Virus record (IMG/VR): IMGVR_UViG_3300007229_000022
Coordinates: 1 to 38,677 of that record
Source: a virus
Strand: one strand, 5' to 3'
Length of the DNA stretch: 38,677 bases
Shown: piece after piece, positions 20,388 through 29,340 of the stretch
How the letters are laid out: every line of letters begins with the position of its first letter
Numbering within the stretch: the first letter of the stretch is position 1
The notes under the pieces: model-generated
What the model saw: only the letters and a program-made list of their open reading frames with translations
What the model was told of the DNA's origin: nothing
The model's database searches: none
Position numbers and translations under genes: made by a program

Positions 20388-22840
20388 TATATTGTACAAG
20401 CCTCGCAGTCTTCGCCTTCAATCTTAGTGTCACTACTTATTAAATTTCCAGGTAATTCTACATCCTCACCGTCGTCAGTATCTATCACAGCACTGAGTCC
20501 AGCTGGTTGAATATCCTCGTCATCACCTTTGAAGTCATATGTGTTCTGGTAGTAAGACGTCTTCCAACCAAGTTTGTATGCTGTCAGCATGTCCTGTGCC
20601 ATCACTGATAGTGGAACTTCGTTGTTGTCAAAGTGTGTGGGATTGTAACTCCAGTTGCCTGATATGCCTTGATCAAAGTACTTCTGCATCATAGCAACAA
20701 CATTGATATAACCTTCGTTGCTTGGCATTTCCCATAGCAGTGTGTAATCATTTTTAAGTTTAGGGAACCCTGGTGCTATCTGCTTCAGAGGTCCTTTCTT
20801 GCTTTTCTTGATTGATAACATTGCTCTAGGTGGCTCTATTCCGTTTGTCTCGTTTGACACTACTGAACTACTCTCACTTGGCATCTGTGCTGACAGTGTG
20901 CTGTGTCTTAGTCCGTGCTTGGCAATGTCTTTCCTTAAACTTTCCCATGCCATTCTCTGTTTGTGTGGCACAATTTTGTCTACATCTTTCTTGTAGTGAT
21001 CTATTGGCAGTTGTCCGTCTGCGTATTTTGTTCTGTCAAATGCTTCGCACTTGCCTTTTTCTTTTGCAATATTGTTACTTGCTCTCAACAAGTGATATTG
21101 GAACGCTTCTGAAAGTCTGTCAACCAAGTCCCATGCCTTTGGATCAGAATACTTAACACCGTTCTTAGCCAAGTAGTGTGCCAGTCCAATGTAACCAATA
21201 CCTAGGCTTCTTCTTTTCTTTGTGCTGACTTCTGCGGCCTTAACTGGGTAGTCTTGGTAGTCTATGATCTGTTCCAGTGCTCTCACAGCCAAGTCACATA
21301 TGTTCTCTAGTTCTCCTAGGTCATTCAGTCCACCTACGTTGACTGCTGAAAGAATACAAAGTGCAATCTCTCCTTTGTCATCGTGTATGTCCTGTATGGG
21401 TCTAGTGGGTAGCGTTATCTCTTGACACAAATTACTCATTGAAACTTTGTCTTTGAAACTGGAGTGTGTGTTACAGTGATCCAAGTTCATTATGTAGATA
21501 CGTCCTGTCTCTGCTCTCTCTTTTAGTAAGTCTCCAAACAGATCCTGTGCTGGAACTATTTTCTTTGGAACAGTCTTGTCAGCTTCGTACTTCAGGTACA
21601 AGTTGTCAAAGTCTTCTGTGCCAAATGCTTCATAGAGTCCAGGTGCTTGGTGTGGTGATATTAATGTTATGTTTTCTTCGTTCATGAATCTCTCATAGAA
21701 CAGTTTTGTGATCTGTATCGAGTAATCTAATTTTCTTACCCTGTTGTCTTCTGTGCCTTTGTTGTTCTTCAGTACAAGTATGTCTTGTATCTCTGGGTGC
21801 CATATTGGGAAGTGTACAGTTGCACTGCCGCCCCTCACACCATTCTGCGTACAACATCTCACTGTTGCTTCAAACTTTTTAAGGAACGGAACAACTCCTG
21901 TGTGTTGAACTTCTCCTCCTCTTATCTTAGAATTGATTCCACGTATTCGACCAGCGTTGATGCCAATCCCAGCCCTACGAGCCACATAAAGACCAATGGC
22001 CATATCGCTACTAAAAATGCTAGGCAAAGTGTCGTCACTGTCAACGAGTACGCAACTTGCAAACTGTCTGATAGGCGTCCTAACACCAGACATAACCGGT
22101 GTTGGAATATTGATCTTGTGTTGTGAAATTGCGTCATAATATTTTTTAACATAGCTCATCCTTGTTTTTTTTGCGTAATCTGCAAATAAAGTTGCAGAGA
22201 TCATCATGTACATGTCCTGTGGAGTCTCATAAAGATTTCCAGTTGATCTATCTTGTACAAGATATTTGTCAACAACTTGTCTTAGTCCGGCATAGCTAAA
22301 TTTAAGATCTCTATCTCTCTTAATCCAAGTGTTAAACTTCTTTAATTCTGTTTTGGTATATTTTTCAACGATGCCTTTGTCATACACACCTATTCTGATG
22401 TTTCGCAGAATTAATTTTAGTAGTGGCATGTATTCGTATTGGCCGTGTGCTTCTTTCCTTACATCATACAGAAGCAGTCTTGCCGCGGCATACTGATAGT
22501 TGGGAGTTTCTAAACTTATTAAATCATTTGCTGAACGCACTAAAACATTTTGAATATCTTTAGTACTCATGCCATCATAGAATTGTATGTTGGCATTCAT
22601 TTCAATCTGTGATGGACTGACGCCTGTTAAACCTTCGCAAGACTCTTCAACAACAAAATGAATCTTATTGATGTCAAGTTTCTCTAGCTTACCATGTCTC
22701 TTCTGTACCTTAATAGTCGAGGAGTTGGTGTTTGGCATTATTTTAATTTTTTCTTCTATGATGTTCTGTTTTTGATTATGTGTATTTATCGGAATTTTTT
22801 TATTCAAGGCAGTTTCTATCTGTGCAATATTTTTTATCAT
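20387..22840 (-). CDS. nrdA: Class Ia ribonucleotide reductase large subunit NrdA
   Basis: Reduces ribonucleoside diphosphates. An ATP-cone (about residues 43-130, KVQKRHGKLEKLDINKI) follows a 34-residue N-terminal extension. The catalytic loop NLCQEITLP, the GSATVHFPIWH region, PSESSSVVSNETNGIEPPRA, the SYYQNTYDF pair of radical-transfer tyrosines and the terminal redox pair CEAC are present. The start at 22840 follows a good promoter; an internal Met35 is an alternative start. Translation runs into nrdB. Confidence 0.96.
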   Translation of the reverse strand: MIKNIAQIETALNKKIPINTHNQKQNIIEEKIKIMPNTNSSTIKVQKRHGKLEKLDINKIHFVVEESCEGLTGVSPSQIEMNANIQFYDGMSTKDIQNVLVRSANDLISLETPNYQYAAARLLLYDVRKEAHGQYEYMPLLKLILRNIRIGVYDKGIVEKYTKTELKKFNTWIKRDRDLKFSYAGLRQVVDKYLVQDRSTGNLYETPQDMYMMISATLFADYAKKTRMSYVKKYYDAISQHKINIPTPVMSGVRTPIRQFASCVLVDSDDTLPSIFSSDMAIGLYVARRAGIGINAGRIRGINSKIRGGEVQHTGVVPFLKKFEATVRCCTQNGVRGGSATVHFPIWHPEIQDILVLKNNKGTEDNRVRKLDYSIQITKLFYERFMNEENITLISPHQAPGLYEAFGTEDFDNLYLKYEADKTVPKKIVPAQDLFGDLLKERAETGRIYIMNLDHCNTHSSFKDKVSMSNLCQEITLPTRPIQDIHDDKGEIALCILSAVNVGGLNDLGELENICDLAVRALEQIIDYQDYPVKAAEVSTKKRRSLGIGYIGLAHYLAKNGVKYSDPKAWDLVDRLSEAFQYHLLRASNNIAKEKGKCEAFDRTKYADGQLPIDHYKKDVDKIVPHKQRMAWESLRKDIAKHGLRHSTLSAQMPSESSSVVSNETNGIEPPRAMLSIKKSKKGPLKQIAPGFPKLKNDYTLLWEMPSNEGYINVVAMMQKYFDQGISGNWSYNPTHFDNNEVPLSVMAQDMLTAYKLGWKTSYYQNTYDFKGDDEDIQPAGLSAVIDTDDGEDVELPGNLISSDTKIEGEDCEACTI

Positions 22841-22870
22841 AGCTGTTTAAAACGTTTTTTGTTATATGCT

Positions 22871-22899
22871 ATTATAAAACAAGCAAAGGTTATTGTCTA
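22871..22899 (-). promoter_or_regulatory. nrdAB promoter, TAGACA-N17-TATAAT
   Basis: -35 TAGACA at 22899-22894, 17-nt spacer, -10 TATAAT at 22876-22871; start near 22864 with a 24-nt leader to the nrdA ATG. Confidence 0.7.
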
Positions 22900-22942
22900 T
22901 TGAAATGTATATTAATAGGTTACTTTTTTTTACAACTACTGG

Positions 22943-24568
22943 TTATACCAACTGTGTAGATTCAACATCCATAGTGGCATTTGCACCTGTTGAAGTGGTG
23001 ACGTATTTTACAATTACGGTTTTGTCACTACTTGCTGAATCTTCTCTGCCCAACACAGCAGTCAAAGTGACACCGGCATCTCCGTTGCTCTCTGTAAATG
23101 TGTCATCGTGGGCCACACCATTGGCGGAAACACTGATAACAAACGTTCCAACTCTTAGAGTGGAGCCTCTTTCAATTTTGTAATTGAGAGTAATTGATTT
23201 ACCTAATGCTCCTGATCCTGCAGGAAATTCAATTGTTGTTGTGGTGGCCGACGTATTGTCTAGTAGGGTAATTTGTTTGATGGCATTGGTTAGTTTACCA
23301 ATACCTTGCACCTCTGGTGCCATGTTCATGTGAGAACTGCCATCTGTTCTACGCAGATCAGTTCTTTCAAAAAAGTCTAAAGCAGATGAGCACTCGTCAT
23401 TGTCATATTGTATGACAGGTACTTCGTTTAATGTTCCTATGCCTTCGAAATTGTTGGCCACTGTGCTACCGTACCAGTTGGCATGTGAAATAATATTTCG
23501 TGGGCCTGTTCCTGCATCTGCACCTGCTGTTGGTGCCACATAGATAGCTTGTTGACTAATTGTGTTCCAGCAGTTGCCAGAAAATTGTATATCTCTAGGA
23601 CCATTGGTCAATCCGTTAGTTGAACCATCCATTTCAGCCCCAATAAGTGCACCGTAGTAAGCTGTGTTAAAATCACAATTTAAAAATCTAACATTAGTAA
23701 CATCAAAACTGATATCTACTAGTCTAGCAAATTTGGTAAATGTACAAGAGTCAAAAATTATTTTAGAACAAGGTAGAGCTGTTGTTGATCTGACTGTGAC
23801 GCCTTTAGAATTAGCATTGTCTGCCGGAGAACTGGTAGCGTATGAACCTTTGAATTCACATCTCACAAATTTTACCTGCGTGGCATTGTCAATAGACACT
23901 CCGCCGTAAGCCTCGCCATTCTGTATTGTTATTCCTTCTATAGTAATATTAGTTGGAGTTGTAGCTGAGCTACTGCCGATGTTGCTGTACACATTTTTTT
24001 CATCATCTTGGAACACTGCCACTGTAGCATTGCCAGTTGCTTGATAGATAACAGTTTTGCCTGCTCCTGCACCTCTGACATGAGCAAATGGAGGAATTTT
24101 TAAACTTGCATTAATTCTGTAGTCGCCACCTGGAATATAAAGTACTCTTCTTGCTCGTTCATCATCTTTGTCAGTGTCACAATATAATTCATCTAGTGCT
24201 CTTTGAATTGCTGATGTGTCGTTGGTTGATCCATCTCCTAATGCTCCGAAATCTTTTACTGATACAAAATCATCCAGTTTAGATTGTAGGGTTCTTGAAA
24301 AATTGCCAGAGGCACCAGTAACTATAGGTGTGGAATTTCCTAGGTAACCTTTGTAAAAATAACTTAATGCTGTTGTAAGACTGGACACTTGGCCTGATGT
24401 AACAACCTCGGTGTTGCCTACTGCTGGTGCACCTTCGGCAACTGTGCCGTTTCCAATAAACAATCTTTGCTGGTCAACCACCCAACCTAATTCGCCTGCC
24501 GCTAATTGAGGGAGATCTGTTGCTAGTCCTCTTCTGTGTTGTATTCTTGAAATAGTTGTAATTGCCAT
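22943..24568 (-). CDS. Tail spike/fibre with pectate-lyase-type beta-helix
   Basis: The N-terminus (MAITTISRIQHRRGLATDLP, AAGELGWVVDQQRLFIGNG) is the short virion-attachment module common in phage tail fibres. Next comes VKDFGALGDGSTNDTSAIQRALD at about 103-125, the opening of the pectate_lyase_3 right-handed beta-helix, followed by repeated helix coils (ITIEGITIQN, IIFDSCTFTKFARLVDISF). The C-terminal 130 residues form a separate beta-rich domain. It probably binds or cleaves host surface polysaccharide. A late-type box AATAAATA is upstream. Confidence 0.8.
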   Translation of the reverse strand: MAITTISRIQHRRGLATDLPQLAAGELGWVVDQQRLFIGNGTVAEGAPAVGNTEVVTSGQVSSLTTALSYFYKGYLGNSTPIVTGASGNFSRTLQSKLDDFVSVKDFGALGDGSTNDTSAIQRALDELYCDTDKDDERARRVLYIPGGDYRINASLKIPPFAHVRGAGAGKTVIYQATGNATVAVFQDDEKNVYSNIGSSSATTPTNITIEGITIQNGEAYGGVSIDNATQVKFVRCEFKGSYATSSPADNANSKGVTVRSTTALPCSKIIFDSCTFTKFARLVDISFDVTNVRFLNCDFNTAYYGALIGAEMDGSTNGLTNGPRDIQFSGNCWNTISQQAIYVAPTAGADAGTGPRNIISHANWYGSTVANNFEGIGTLNEVPVIQYDNDECSSALDFFERTDLRRTDGSSHMNMAPEVQGIGKLTNAIKQITLLDNTSATTTTIEFPAGSGALGKSITLNYKIERGSTLRVGTFVISVSANGVAHDDTFTESNGDAGVTLTAVLGREDSASSDKTVIVKYVTTSTGANATMDVESTQLV

Positions 24569-24588
24569 ATTTGTCCTAAATTTAATGT

Positions 24589-24596
24589 TATTTATT
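24589..24596 (-). promoter_or_regulatory. Late-type promoter AATAAATA
   Basis: One mismatch from TATAAATA, 20 nt before the tail-spike ATG and overlapping the end of the nuclease gene. Confidence 0.5.
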
Positions 24597-25299
24597 AAAG
24601 GACTGACTTGTAATATTGTTCTAATTTACGAAACCATTGGTCCACCCAATAGTCGTAGTTTTCTATCTCGAATGATTGATATTCGTTGGCCTGTGTGCAT
24701 ATGAACATACGTCCACTCTTTATCTGTGTGCCGTACTGTTTGTTGTGTGCTTCTGAGTATGCCACCAATTGGAGGTAATAATCTTCAACCCATTCCTTCT
24801 TTTTCAATCTACGTGCCTGTTTGAAATCCATTATGGCAGGTTGGTCTTTGTAGACACCAACTAGATCTGTTGTGCCTGCGTAGAGCTCTTCATAGTACAG
24901 CGATACTTCTGATCCCCACACCTCGGAAACATCGTTCAGGCCATTGTCTATGATCACATTGGCCATTGTGTGTGCTTTCTGTTGTATGAGATTAGATCCT
25001 GGTGTACGATCTTCGCCTTTGACATGTTTCTCTAGACTACGATGCATTACTGTTCCTATGTTGGCACTCTCTGTTGTGATCTGTTGTGCTTTTGCCACTC
25101 CAACTCTTTTACGCCATGCATGTAAAAATGTCATGTCTTTGGTTGCTGACAGCACGGTGGTCACCGATGGCACCTGTCTTCCGTCCGGTGTAGCATAATG
25201 TCGCTTGTGGTTCTTAGTAACTCTTGCTAGTTCACTATAGGGATATTTCTGTACGTATGTAATACCTTTGCTCTCTAAAATGTCTTCAGGTATCTTCAT
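24595..25299 (-). CDS. PD-(D/E)XK nuclease, RecB/Cas4 type
   Basis: The motif set is complete: GTVMHRSLE with His86, AGTTDLVGVY with Asp145, IMDFKQA with Asp158 and Lys160, and YYLQLVAYSEA, in the order of RecB-like exonucleases. It probably trims DNA ends in phage recombination or host DNA breakdown. ATG at 25299 is chosen because the promoter at 25307-25335 predicts a start at about 25300; an ATG at 25305 is the alternative. It is divergent from the radical SAM gene with about 20 nt between starts. Confidence 0.8.
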   Translation of the reverse strand: MKIPEDILESKGITYVQKYPYSELARVTKNHKRHYATPDGRQVPSVTTVLSATKDMTFLHAWRKRVGVAKAQQITTESANIGTVMHRSLEKHVKGEDRTPGSNLIQQKAHTMANVIIDNGLNDVSEVWGSEVSLYYEELYAGTTDLVGVYKDQPAIMDFKQARRLKKKEWVEDYYLQLVAYSEAHNKQYGTQIKSGRMFICTQANEYQSFEIENYDYWVDQWFRKLEQYYKSVL

Positions 25300-25306
25300 A
25301 AGCATA

Positions 25307-25335
25307 ATTATACAATATAATGTCATATATCACAA
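25307..25335 (-). promoter_or_regulatory. Sigma-70-type promoter, TTGTGA-N17-TATAAT
   Basis: -35 TTGTGA at 25335-25330, -10 TATAAT at 25312-25307. Start near 25300 means a leaderless nuclease mRNA. The -35 lies within the first codons of the divergent radical SAM gene, so the two units share control DNA. Confidence 0.6.
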
Positions 25336-26339
25336 CTGATAATCTTAATTCAATAAATGCTGAATTATCAAATTATTGTAATGCGGCCTGTCCTATGTGT
25401 AGCCGATACGATTGGGATTTAAATCTTGTTAAAGGAAAGGTTAACAACAGTTATACCAAACTCGATGTCTTTGTTGAAAAAATAGGAGTTAAGATAGTTA
25501 AGCAACTACAAAAATTGTACAGTTGTGGCACTTACGGGGATCCTGCAACCAACCCCGAATGTCTGCAAATTTTTGAATTCCTAAGGAGAAATAATCCTAC
25601 TATGCAAATAACAATACATTCCAACGGTGGCACTAGATCAAAGGAGTTTTGGTCAGAACTTGCAAAATTGCGTGTTGATGTTGTGTTTGCTATCGATGGG
25701 TTGGAACACACAAATCACCTGTACAGGCGAAATGTGCAATGGGCAACATTAATGGATAATGTAAAAAGTTATATCAATGCTGGTGGACATGCAACTTGGC
25801 AGTACTTGATATTTAAACACAACCAGGAACAGGAAAGTGATGCGAAAGAACTTTCAAAAAAATTAGGATTTGCTGATTTCGTTAGTAGTTTTAGTTATAG
25901 ATGGACGGACTTTAATTCAGATGGAGAATTTAGAGATATTACAAGTATAGACCTAGGAGATTATAAATTAGAAAAACCCATACAACCAAAAAAATTATTT
26001 AAAGACACTGATGTTGTAAAAATGGACAAAGTAGAAATAAAAGTCAATGATACATTTAAGACTGCAAAAATTAATTGTGCATCGTGTCATGTTGAAAATA
26101 ACAATTATGAAATCTACTTGATGGCAAATGGTTACGTAAGTCCTTGCTGTTACATTGGTGACTTAGATCAACATGAACCAAAAAATATAATCGACGATTA
26201 TAAAAAAGTAAACATCAATCATACCAGTCTAAATGAAATACTCGAAGGTAAATTTTTTAGAGATTTAGAAAACGGAATTGCCGGTAAACCTGATAGTTAT
26301 AGACTGCAGAGTTGCTGGATGACCTGTGGAGTAAAATAA
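25320..26339 (+). CDS. Radical SAM protein with SPASM-like C-terminus
   Basis: CNAACPMC at 20-27 is the CX3CX2C [4Fe-4S] site. The TIM-barrel core shows YSCGTYGDPATNP, ITIHSNGG and VVFAIDGLEHTNHLYRR, typical of SPASM-type peptide or sugar-modifying radical SAM enzymes. Further cysteines at 253, 256, 276, 277, 332 and 336, with NGYVSPCCYIGD, look like SPASM auxiliary-cluster ligands. The substrate is unknown and no precursor peptide is obvious nearby. It stands alone on the + strand and its stop directly abuts the convergent 26340 gene. Confidence 0.85.
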   Translation: MSYITTDNLNSINAELSNYCNAACPMCSRYDWDLNLVKGKVNNSYTKLDVFVEKIGVKIVKQLQKLYSCGTYGDPATNPECLQIFEFLRRNNPTMQITIHSNGGTRSKEFWSELAKLRVDVVFAIDGLEHTNHLYRRNVQWATLMDNVKSYINAGGHATWQYLIFKHNQEQESDAKELSKKLGFADFVSSFSYRWTDFNSDGEFRDITSIDLGDYKLEKPIQPKKLFKDTDVVKMDKVEIKVNDTFKTAKINCASCHVENNNYEIYLMANGYVSPCCYIGDLDQHEPKNIIDDYKKVNINHTSLNEILEGKFFRDLENGIAGKPDSYRLQSCWMTCGVK

Positions 26340-26696
26340 TTATTTTCTTCTGTTCATAGCAGACTTGGCCATCTGTTTGACTTTGTCAGTGCTACCTTGA
26401 TCGTCGTAGTCCATTGCTGGATCTTTTTCTGCCTGCTTTTCAGTTTTAAGAACTATTTTTTCTTGATCGAAATCATCAACAACATTCTTTAAAGTTTGTG
26501 ATGAGTCGTATATAGTTTTAAAAAGGTTATAACTGAATGTAGGATAGCCTGTGTTCTTCATGATAGAGTCTAGTGCGTCAAAACTGATCTCTGAGGTTGC
26601 GTCTCGATCATCGGCATCACCTCTCATGTTCGTAAGGGTATTCATCAAAGCTGATTCTAATTCTTTGTTGGTATTTTGAAATTCTGCGAATAGCAT
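26340..26696 (-). CDS. Unknown acidic helical protein, 118 aa
   Basis: Starts MLFAEFQNTNKELESALMN and is rich in Asp, Lys and Met, with an exposed hydrophilic C-terminus (KVKQMAKSAMNRRK). No family recognised. It lies 4 nt after the 26701 gene, in the same unit, and its neighbours are of late, structural type. Confidence 0.6.
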   Translation of the reverse strand: MLFAEFQNTNKELESALMNTLTNMRGDADDRDATSEISFDALDSIMKNTGYPTFSYNLFKTIYDSSQTLKNVVDDFDQEKIVLKTEKQAEKDPAMDYDDQGSTDKVKQMAKSAMNRRK

Positions 26697-26700
26697 GGAA

Positions 26701-27603
26701 TTACTTTCCTGCTAGTTTGGAGTAAATTCTATTTGACGTTTCAAAAACTTCTTTGGATTCTCTTTGTTCTCTGCCTTCAGGTTCTGTACCACCTGCGTCT
26801 GCATCTGTGGCTCCGAACTCGTCTGCCTCTGCGTCTGTTTCTGGGTTTTCCAAAGAATCAAGATCTGTATCTGTATTCATTGTGTCGTCAGCACCCATAG
26901 GTTCTGTAGGCATTTCTTCACCAGTTAATATTCTCACACCTGCATCTAGCTCTTGTCTAGTCGTTGCCAAGGTAGCTTCTGCTGATTCTATTGCTGGTTG
27001 AATTTTTTGTAAGAATGCATCGGCTTTGTCGGCACCCATTTCATCTCTAATTCTGTCTGTTAATTCTAACATGCCTTCTGTTTTCATTGATGCAAGATCT
27101 TCTAGATATCCTGTAACTTTGTCCATCATGTCTTTGGCGGCAAGTATCAGTTCTGATTGTTCTTCAACACCCTCTTTGACTCCCATCATTGTACCTGTAC
27201 CTGCTGGCATTTTTTTCATTGCCATAAGTTTAGAAGCCGCTGTTCTCTCATCTGGATTCAATGCTTGTCCTTTTGCCAGCTTGGCTTTGATTGGGTCTGT
27301 TGCTTTTTTTAATATTGGATTGTCCATTCCTTGTGTACCTGCACTTGGTTGGCCATATTCTTCAATTGTTTGATTTAATATGTCTAACATCATTTGGCTC
27401 TTTTGATAATCGTTGTTTTGTAATTCTTTGCCAAAATGTAGGTTGTCTGTGATGGTGTGTATCTTAGTTCTCACACCGTTTGCTAAATCTTGTAGGTTTT
27501 CCAGAGTTAAACCTTCTAGTCGCATGGTTTGACCAAATCTGGATTCAAATTGCTGTAGCAGTGCGTTGCTGTTTGCTGGCTTTGTTAGTTCAAATGATTG
27601 CAT
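26701..27603 (-). CDS. Unknown helical protein, probable virion or scaffold component, 300 aa
   Basis: Starts MQSFELTKPANSNALLQQF; mostly helical with Gln, Met and Ala, then a long acidic Asp/Glu/Thr-rich stretch (about residues 230-280) before EVFETSNRIYSKLAGK. Acidic, low-complexity tails of this kind occur in scaffold and head-associated proteins. The ATG is 6 nt after a CTAAATAT late-type box, so the leader is very short. No definite family. Confidence 0.6.
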   Translation of the reverse strand: MQSFELTKPANSNALLQQFESRFGQTMRLEGLTLENLQDLANGVRTKIHTITDNLHFGKELQNNDYQKSQMMLDILNQTIEEYGQPSAGTQGMDNPILKKATDPIKAKLAKGQALNPDERTAASKLMAMKKMPAGTGTMMGVKEGVEEQSELILAAKDMMDKVTGYLEDLASMKTEGMLELTDRIRDEMGADKADAFLQKIQPAIESAEATLATTRQELDAGVRILTGEEMPTEPMGADDTMNTDTDLDSLENPETDAEADEFGATDADAGGTEPEGREQRESKEVFETSNRIYSKLAGK

Positions 27604-27609
27604 ACTGAT

Positions 27610-27617
27610 ATATTTAG
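27610..27617 (-). promoter_or_regulatory. Late-type promoter CTAAATAT
   Basis: Matches the CTAAATA form used by T4-like marine phages, 6 nt before the ATG at 27603. Confidence 0.45.
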
Positions 27618-27624
27618 CTGGACC

Positions 27625-28116
27625 TTATCTGAATAGTGCATTAAAATTGGCTTGTATTTTACTTTTTAACTCGTCTGCAACTCTATTTGCTTCAATAAAC
27701 TTATTATCATATACAAACATCTGATCATCATCATTGTCTTTTTCCGCTTGTCTGTACATTCTTTTAAAATTAGTGATATCAAACAGTCTAGAAGCAAAGC
27801 GTGTGTCATCATCCAGTATGTTGTTTGGTGGAGTTTTTTGATCTGCTAGATAGTGAGCAATCATAATTGCAGTCTGTTTTAAATTGATATCATCGTGTAA
27901 AATTCTTGCTTCAGTCATGTCTGCTATCACATAGACATATCTAGTTACTGTTGCTTTCTTGGGTACTATAGCAATGTTGCCAATTAGAATACCTTTGGAG
28001 AACTGTTTTGGAAGATGATGAAAGGGTCTCTTGTTCTCGTCCTGCCGAGCAAGATCTTTTAATTTACCAGATAGATTATAGTGTTCAATCTGTTTGACTA
28101 GTTGTGTTTTATCCAT
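27625..28116 (-). CDS. Unknown protein, 163 aa
   Basis: Starts MDKTQLVKQIEHYNLSGKL; centre TRYVYVIADMTEARILHDDINLKQTAIMIAHYLADQ and a charged C-terminal helix. The pattern is one mixed alpha/beta domain with no catalytic motif visible. A TTAAATAA box lies upstream of the ATG. It sits in a row of T4-like genes of unknown function. Confidence 0.6.
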   Translation of the reverse strand: MDKTQLVKQIEHYNLSGKLKDLARQDENKRPFHHLPKQFSKGILIGNIAIVPKKATVTRYVYVIADMTEARILHDDINLKQTAIMIAHYLADQKTPPNNILDDDTRFASRLFDITNFKRMYRQAEKDNDDDQMFVYDNKFIEANRVADELKSKIQANFNALFR

Positions 28117-28143
28117 TGTAAGAACCCTGTGCTCTTATTTAAT

Positions 28144-28365
28144 TTATTTAATGAACCGTAAATTTTTATTTAGATTGTATTGTGTGGTAATTTCTAGCTT
28201 CTTTCTTACAAAAACAGTCTTGTCACCTAATCTTTGAGCAATTGGTTGTTGTTCTATTGGTAAGCTGGAAAGCAAAAACGGCATACGACCTTTCATGGAT
28301 TGAAGGAATTCATATTCTTGTTTAGTGATATGTACTCGAACACCTCGAGCAATTTGTAATTTCAT
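28144..28365 (-). CDS. Unknown small protein, 73 aa
   Basis: Starts MKLQIARGVRVHITKQEYEFLQSMKG and ends NLNKNLRFIK; basic and probably a compact alpha/beta fold. It lies 16 nt after the next gene upstream in the same direction. No family recognised. Confidence 0.6.
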   Translation of the reverse strand: MKLQIARGVRVHITKQEYEFLQSMKGRMPFLLSSLPIEQQPIAQRLGDKTVFVRKKLEITTQYNLNKNLRFIK

Positions 28366-28381
28366 TTTGGATAATTTGTGC

Positions 28382-28615
28382 TTAATTCATCTTGATCAAC
28401 AAAACTACCATAGTTGAAAGTAGTCCTGCAATCACTGTGCCAGCAGTCATTATGATTGTTGTCTTTGATGACTTTTGTCCTGACAGCATGTCTTCACTTA
28501 ATCTGTTTATAGATATTTCGATCGCTGAAAGTCTGTCGTGTAATCCTTTGTATCTCTCTGAACAAAGGTCAACGTGTGCTTCTAGGTTCTGTTTTTCTAA
28601 ATCTGTCGTACTCAT
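28382..28615 (-). CDS. Small coiled-coil protein with C-terminal membrane anchor, 77 aa
   Basis: ATG at 28615 has AAAGGAA upstream and gives MSTTDLEKQNLEAHVDLC; a longer frame from 28684 exists. A helical segment (LHDRLSAIEISINRLSEDM) is followed by one membrane segment at the C-terminus (TIIMTAGTVIAGLLSTMVVLLI). This tail-anchored layout resembles XhlA-type or holin-associated phage proteins, but no homology is claimed. A late-type box is at 28733. Confidence 0.65.
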   Translation of the reverse strand: MSTTDLEKQNLEAHVDLCSERYKGLHDRLSAIEISINRLSEDMLSGQKSSKTTIIMTAGTVIAGLLSTMVVLLIKMN

Positions 28616-28731
28616 AATTTTAAATTCCTTTTTCACATCGCTCAGATGTTGGTGTATTGCCTGGAATCTTGCCTGGGTATTCATGCCTATGAGTGCCTAA
28701 AAAGTATTTTTTCGTGTGCCTTAATGTACTG

Positions 28732-29262
28732 TTATTTATTCTGCCAGCCGCCATACGTAAAGTATGTGTTTATTATATCACCGGAAAGTGCATTTAACAC
28801 CTTCTGTTCCTTGGTAGGAGTGTTCAAAGCAGGCTGTTGTAGGTCCTTTGTGATGAATGTCTGTATGGGAAAGTGTGCAGTGTTCTTGCATTCTGCCAGC
28901 ACAGGCACAAGGTTAAAGTCTTCTGTCAGTTGCTCAGTGGGATTATGATCATCACCGAACAAACCTGTCTGCTCTGTGTAAAAATTGAAATGCCATGATA
29001 TGTTTGTGCCCTCGTAGTATGATCCGAATTTTGTAATGGTGTGATCATTGTATAATCTCAAGGGATCTTGTTCCCACACGATGTTACCTCTCAACTGCAG
29101 GATCTGTATCATGGTGTTAAAGTTGCTGTTTTGATTCCTTGCAGTTTTCAATGTTTGTTTGTCTTCTATCATGTCACCCGCGTCTGTCTCAAACGGAAAT
29201 GTTTTCGCAAGGTTGCTGTTCTTGGTAATGTCTACTAGGCTGTGCATAGTGAAAAGGTGCAT
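28732..29262 (-). CDS. Unknown protein, probable late gene, 176 aa
   Basis: Starts MHLFTMHSLVDITKNSNLAKTF, with an aromatic, beta-rich centre (YEGTNISWHFNFYTEQTGLFGDD) and FTYGGWQNK at the end. The Met6 start is an alternative. A TAAATAAA box sits just before the ATG, and a strong terminator separates it from the paralogue pair upstream. Head-completion or tail-connector functions are possible, but nothing in the sequence decides. Confidence 0.6.
   Translation of the reverse strand: MHLFTMHSLVDITKNSNLAKTFPFETDAGDMIEDKQTLKTARNQNSNFNTMIQILQLRGNIVWEQDPLRLYNDHTITKFGSYYEGTNISWHFNFYTEQTGLFGDDHNPTEQLTEDFNLVPVLAECKNTAHFPIQTFITKDLQQPALNTPTKEQKVLNALSGDIINTYFTYGGWQNK
28733..28740 (-). promoter_or_regulatory. 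Late-type promoter AATAAATA
   Basis: Upstream of the tail-anchored 77-residue protein, overlapping the end of the preceding gene; one mismatch from TATAAATA. Confidence 0.45.
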
Positions 29263-29267
29263 GACAT

Positions 29268-29275
29268 TTATTTAA
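29268..29275 (-). promoter_or_regulatory. Late-type promoter TAAATAAA
   Basis: An A/T-rich late-like box 5 nt before the ATG at 29262 and just after a terminator; degenerate compared with TATAAATA. Confidence 0.35.
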
Positions 29276-29282
29276 GTCGTAG

Positions 29283-29316
29283 AAAAAGGGTGGAACAATT
29301 AAGTGCCACCCTTTTA
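29283..29316 (-). terminator. Strong Rho-independent terminator
   Basis: In transcript direction AAAAGGGTGG pairs with CCACCCTTTT around a 12-nt loop and ends in a T run. It closes the late operon of the two paralogous small proteins (29341-30215). The A run on the other side would also let it work on the + strand. Confidence 0.9.
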
Positions 29317-29340
29317 ATTTTGATATAATCTTAATTAAAA

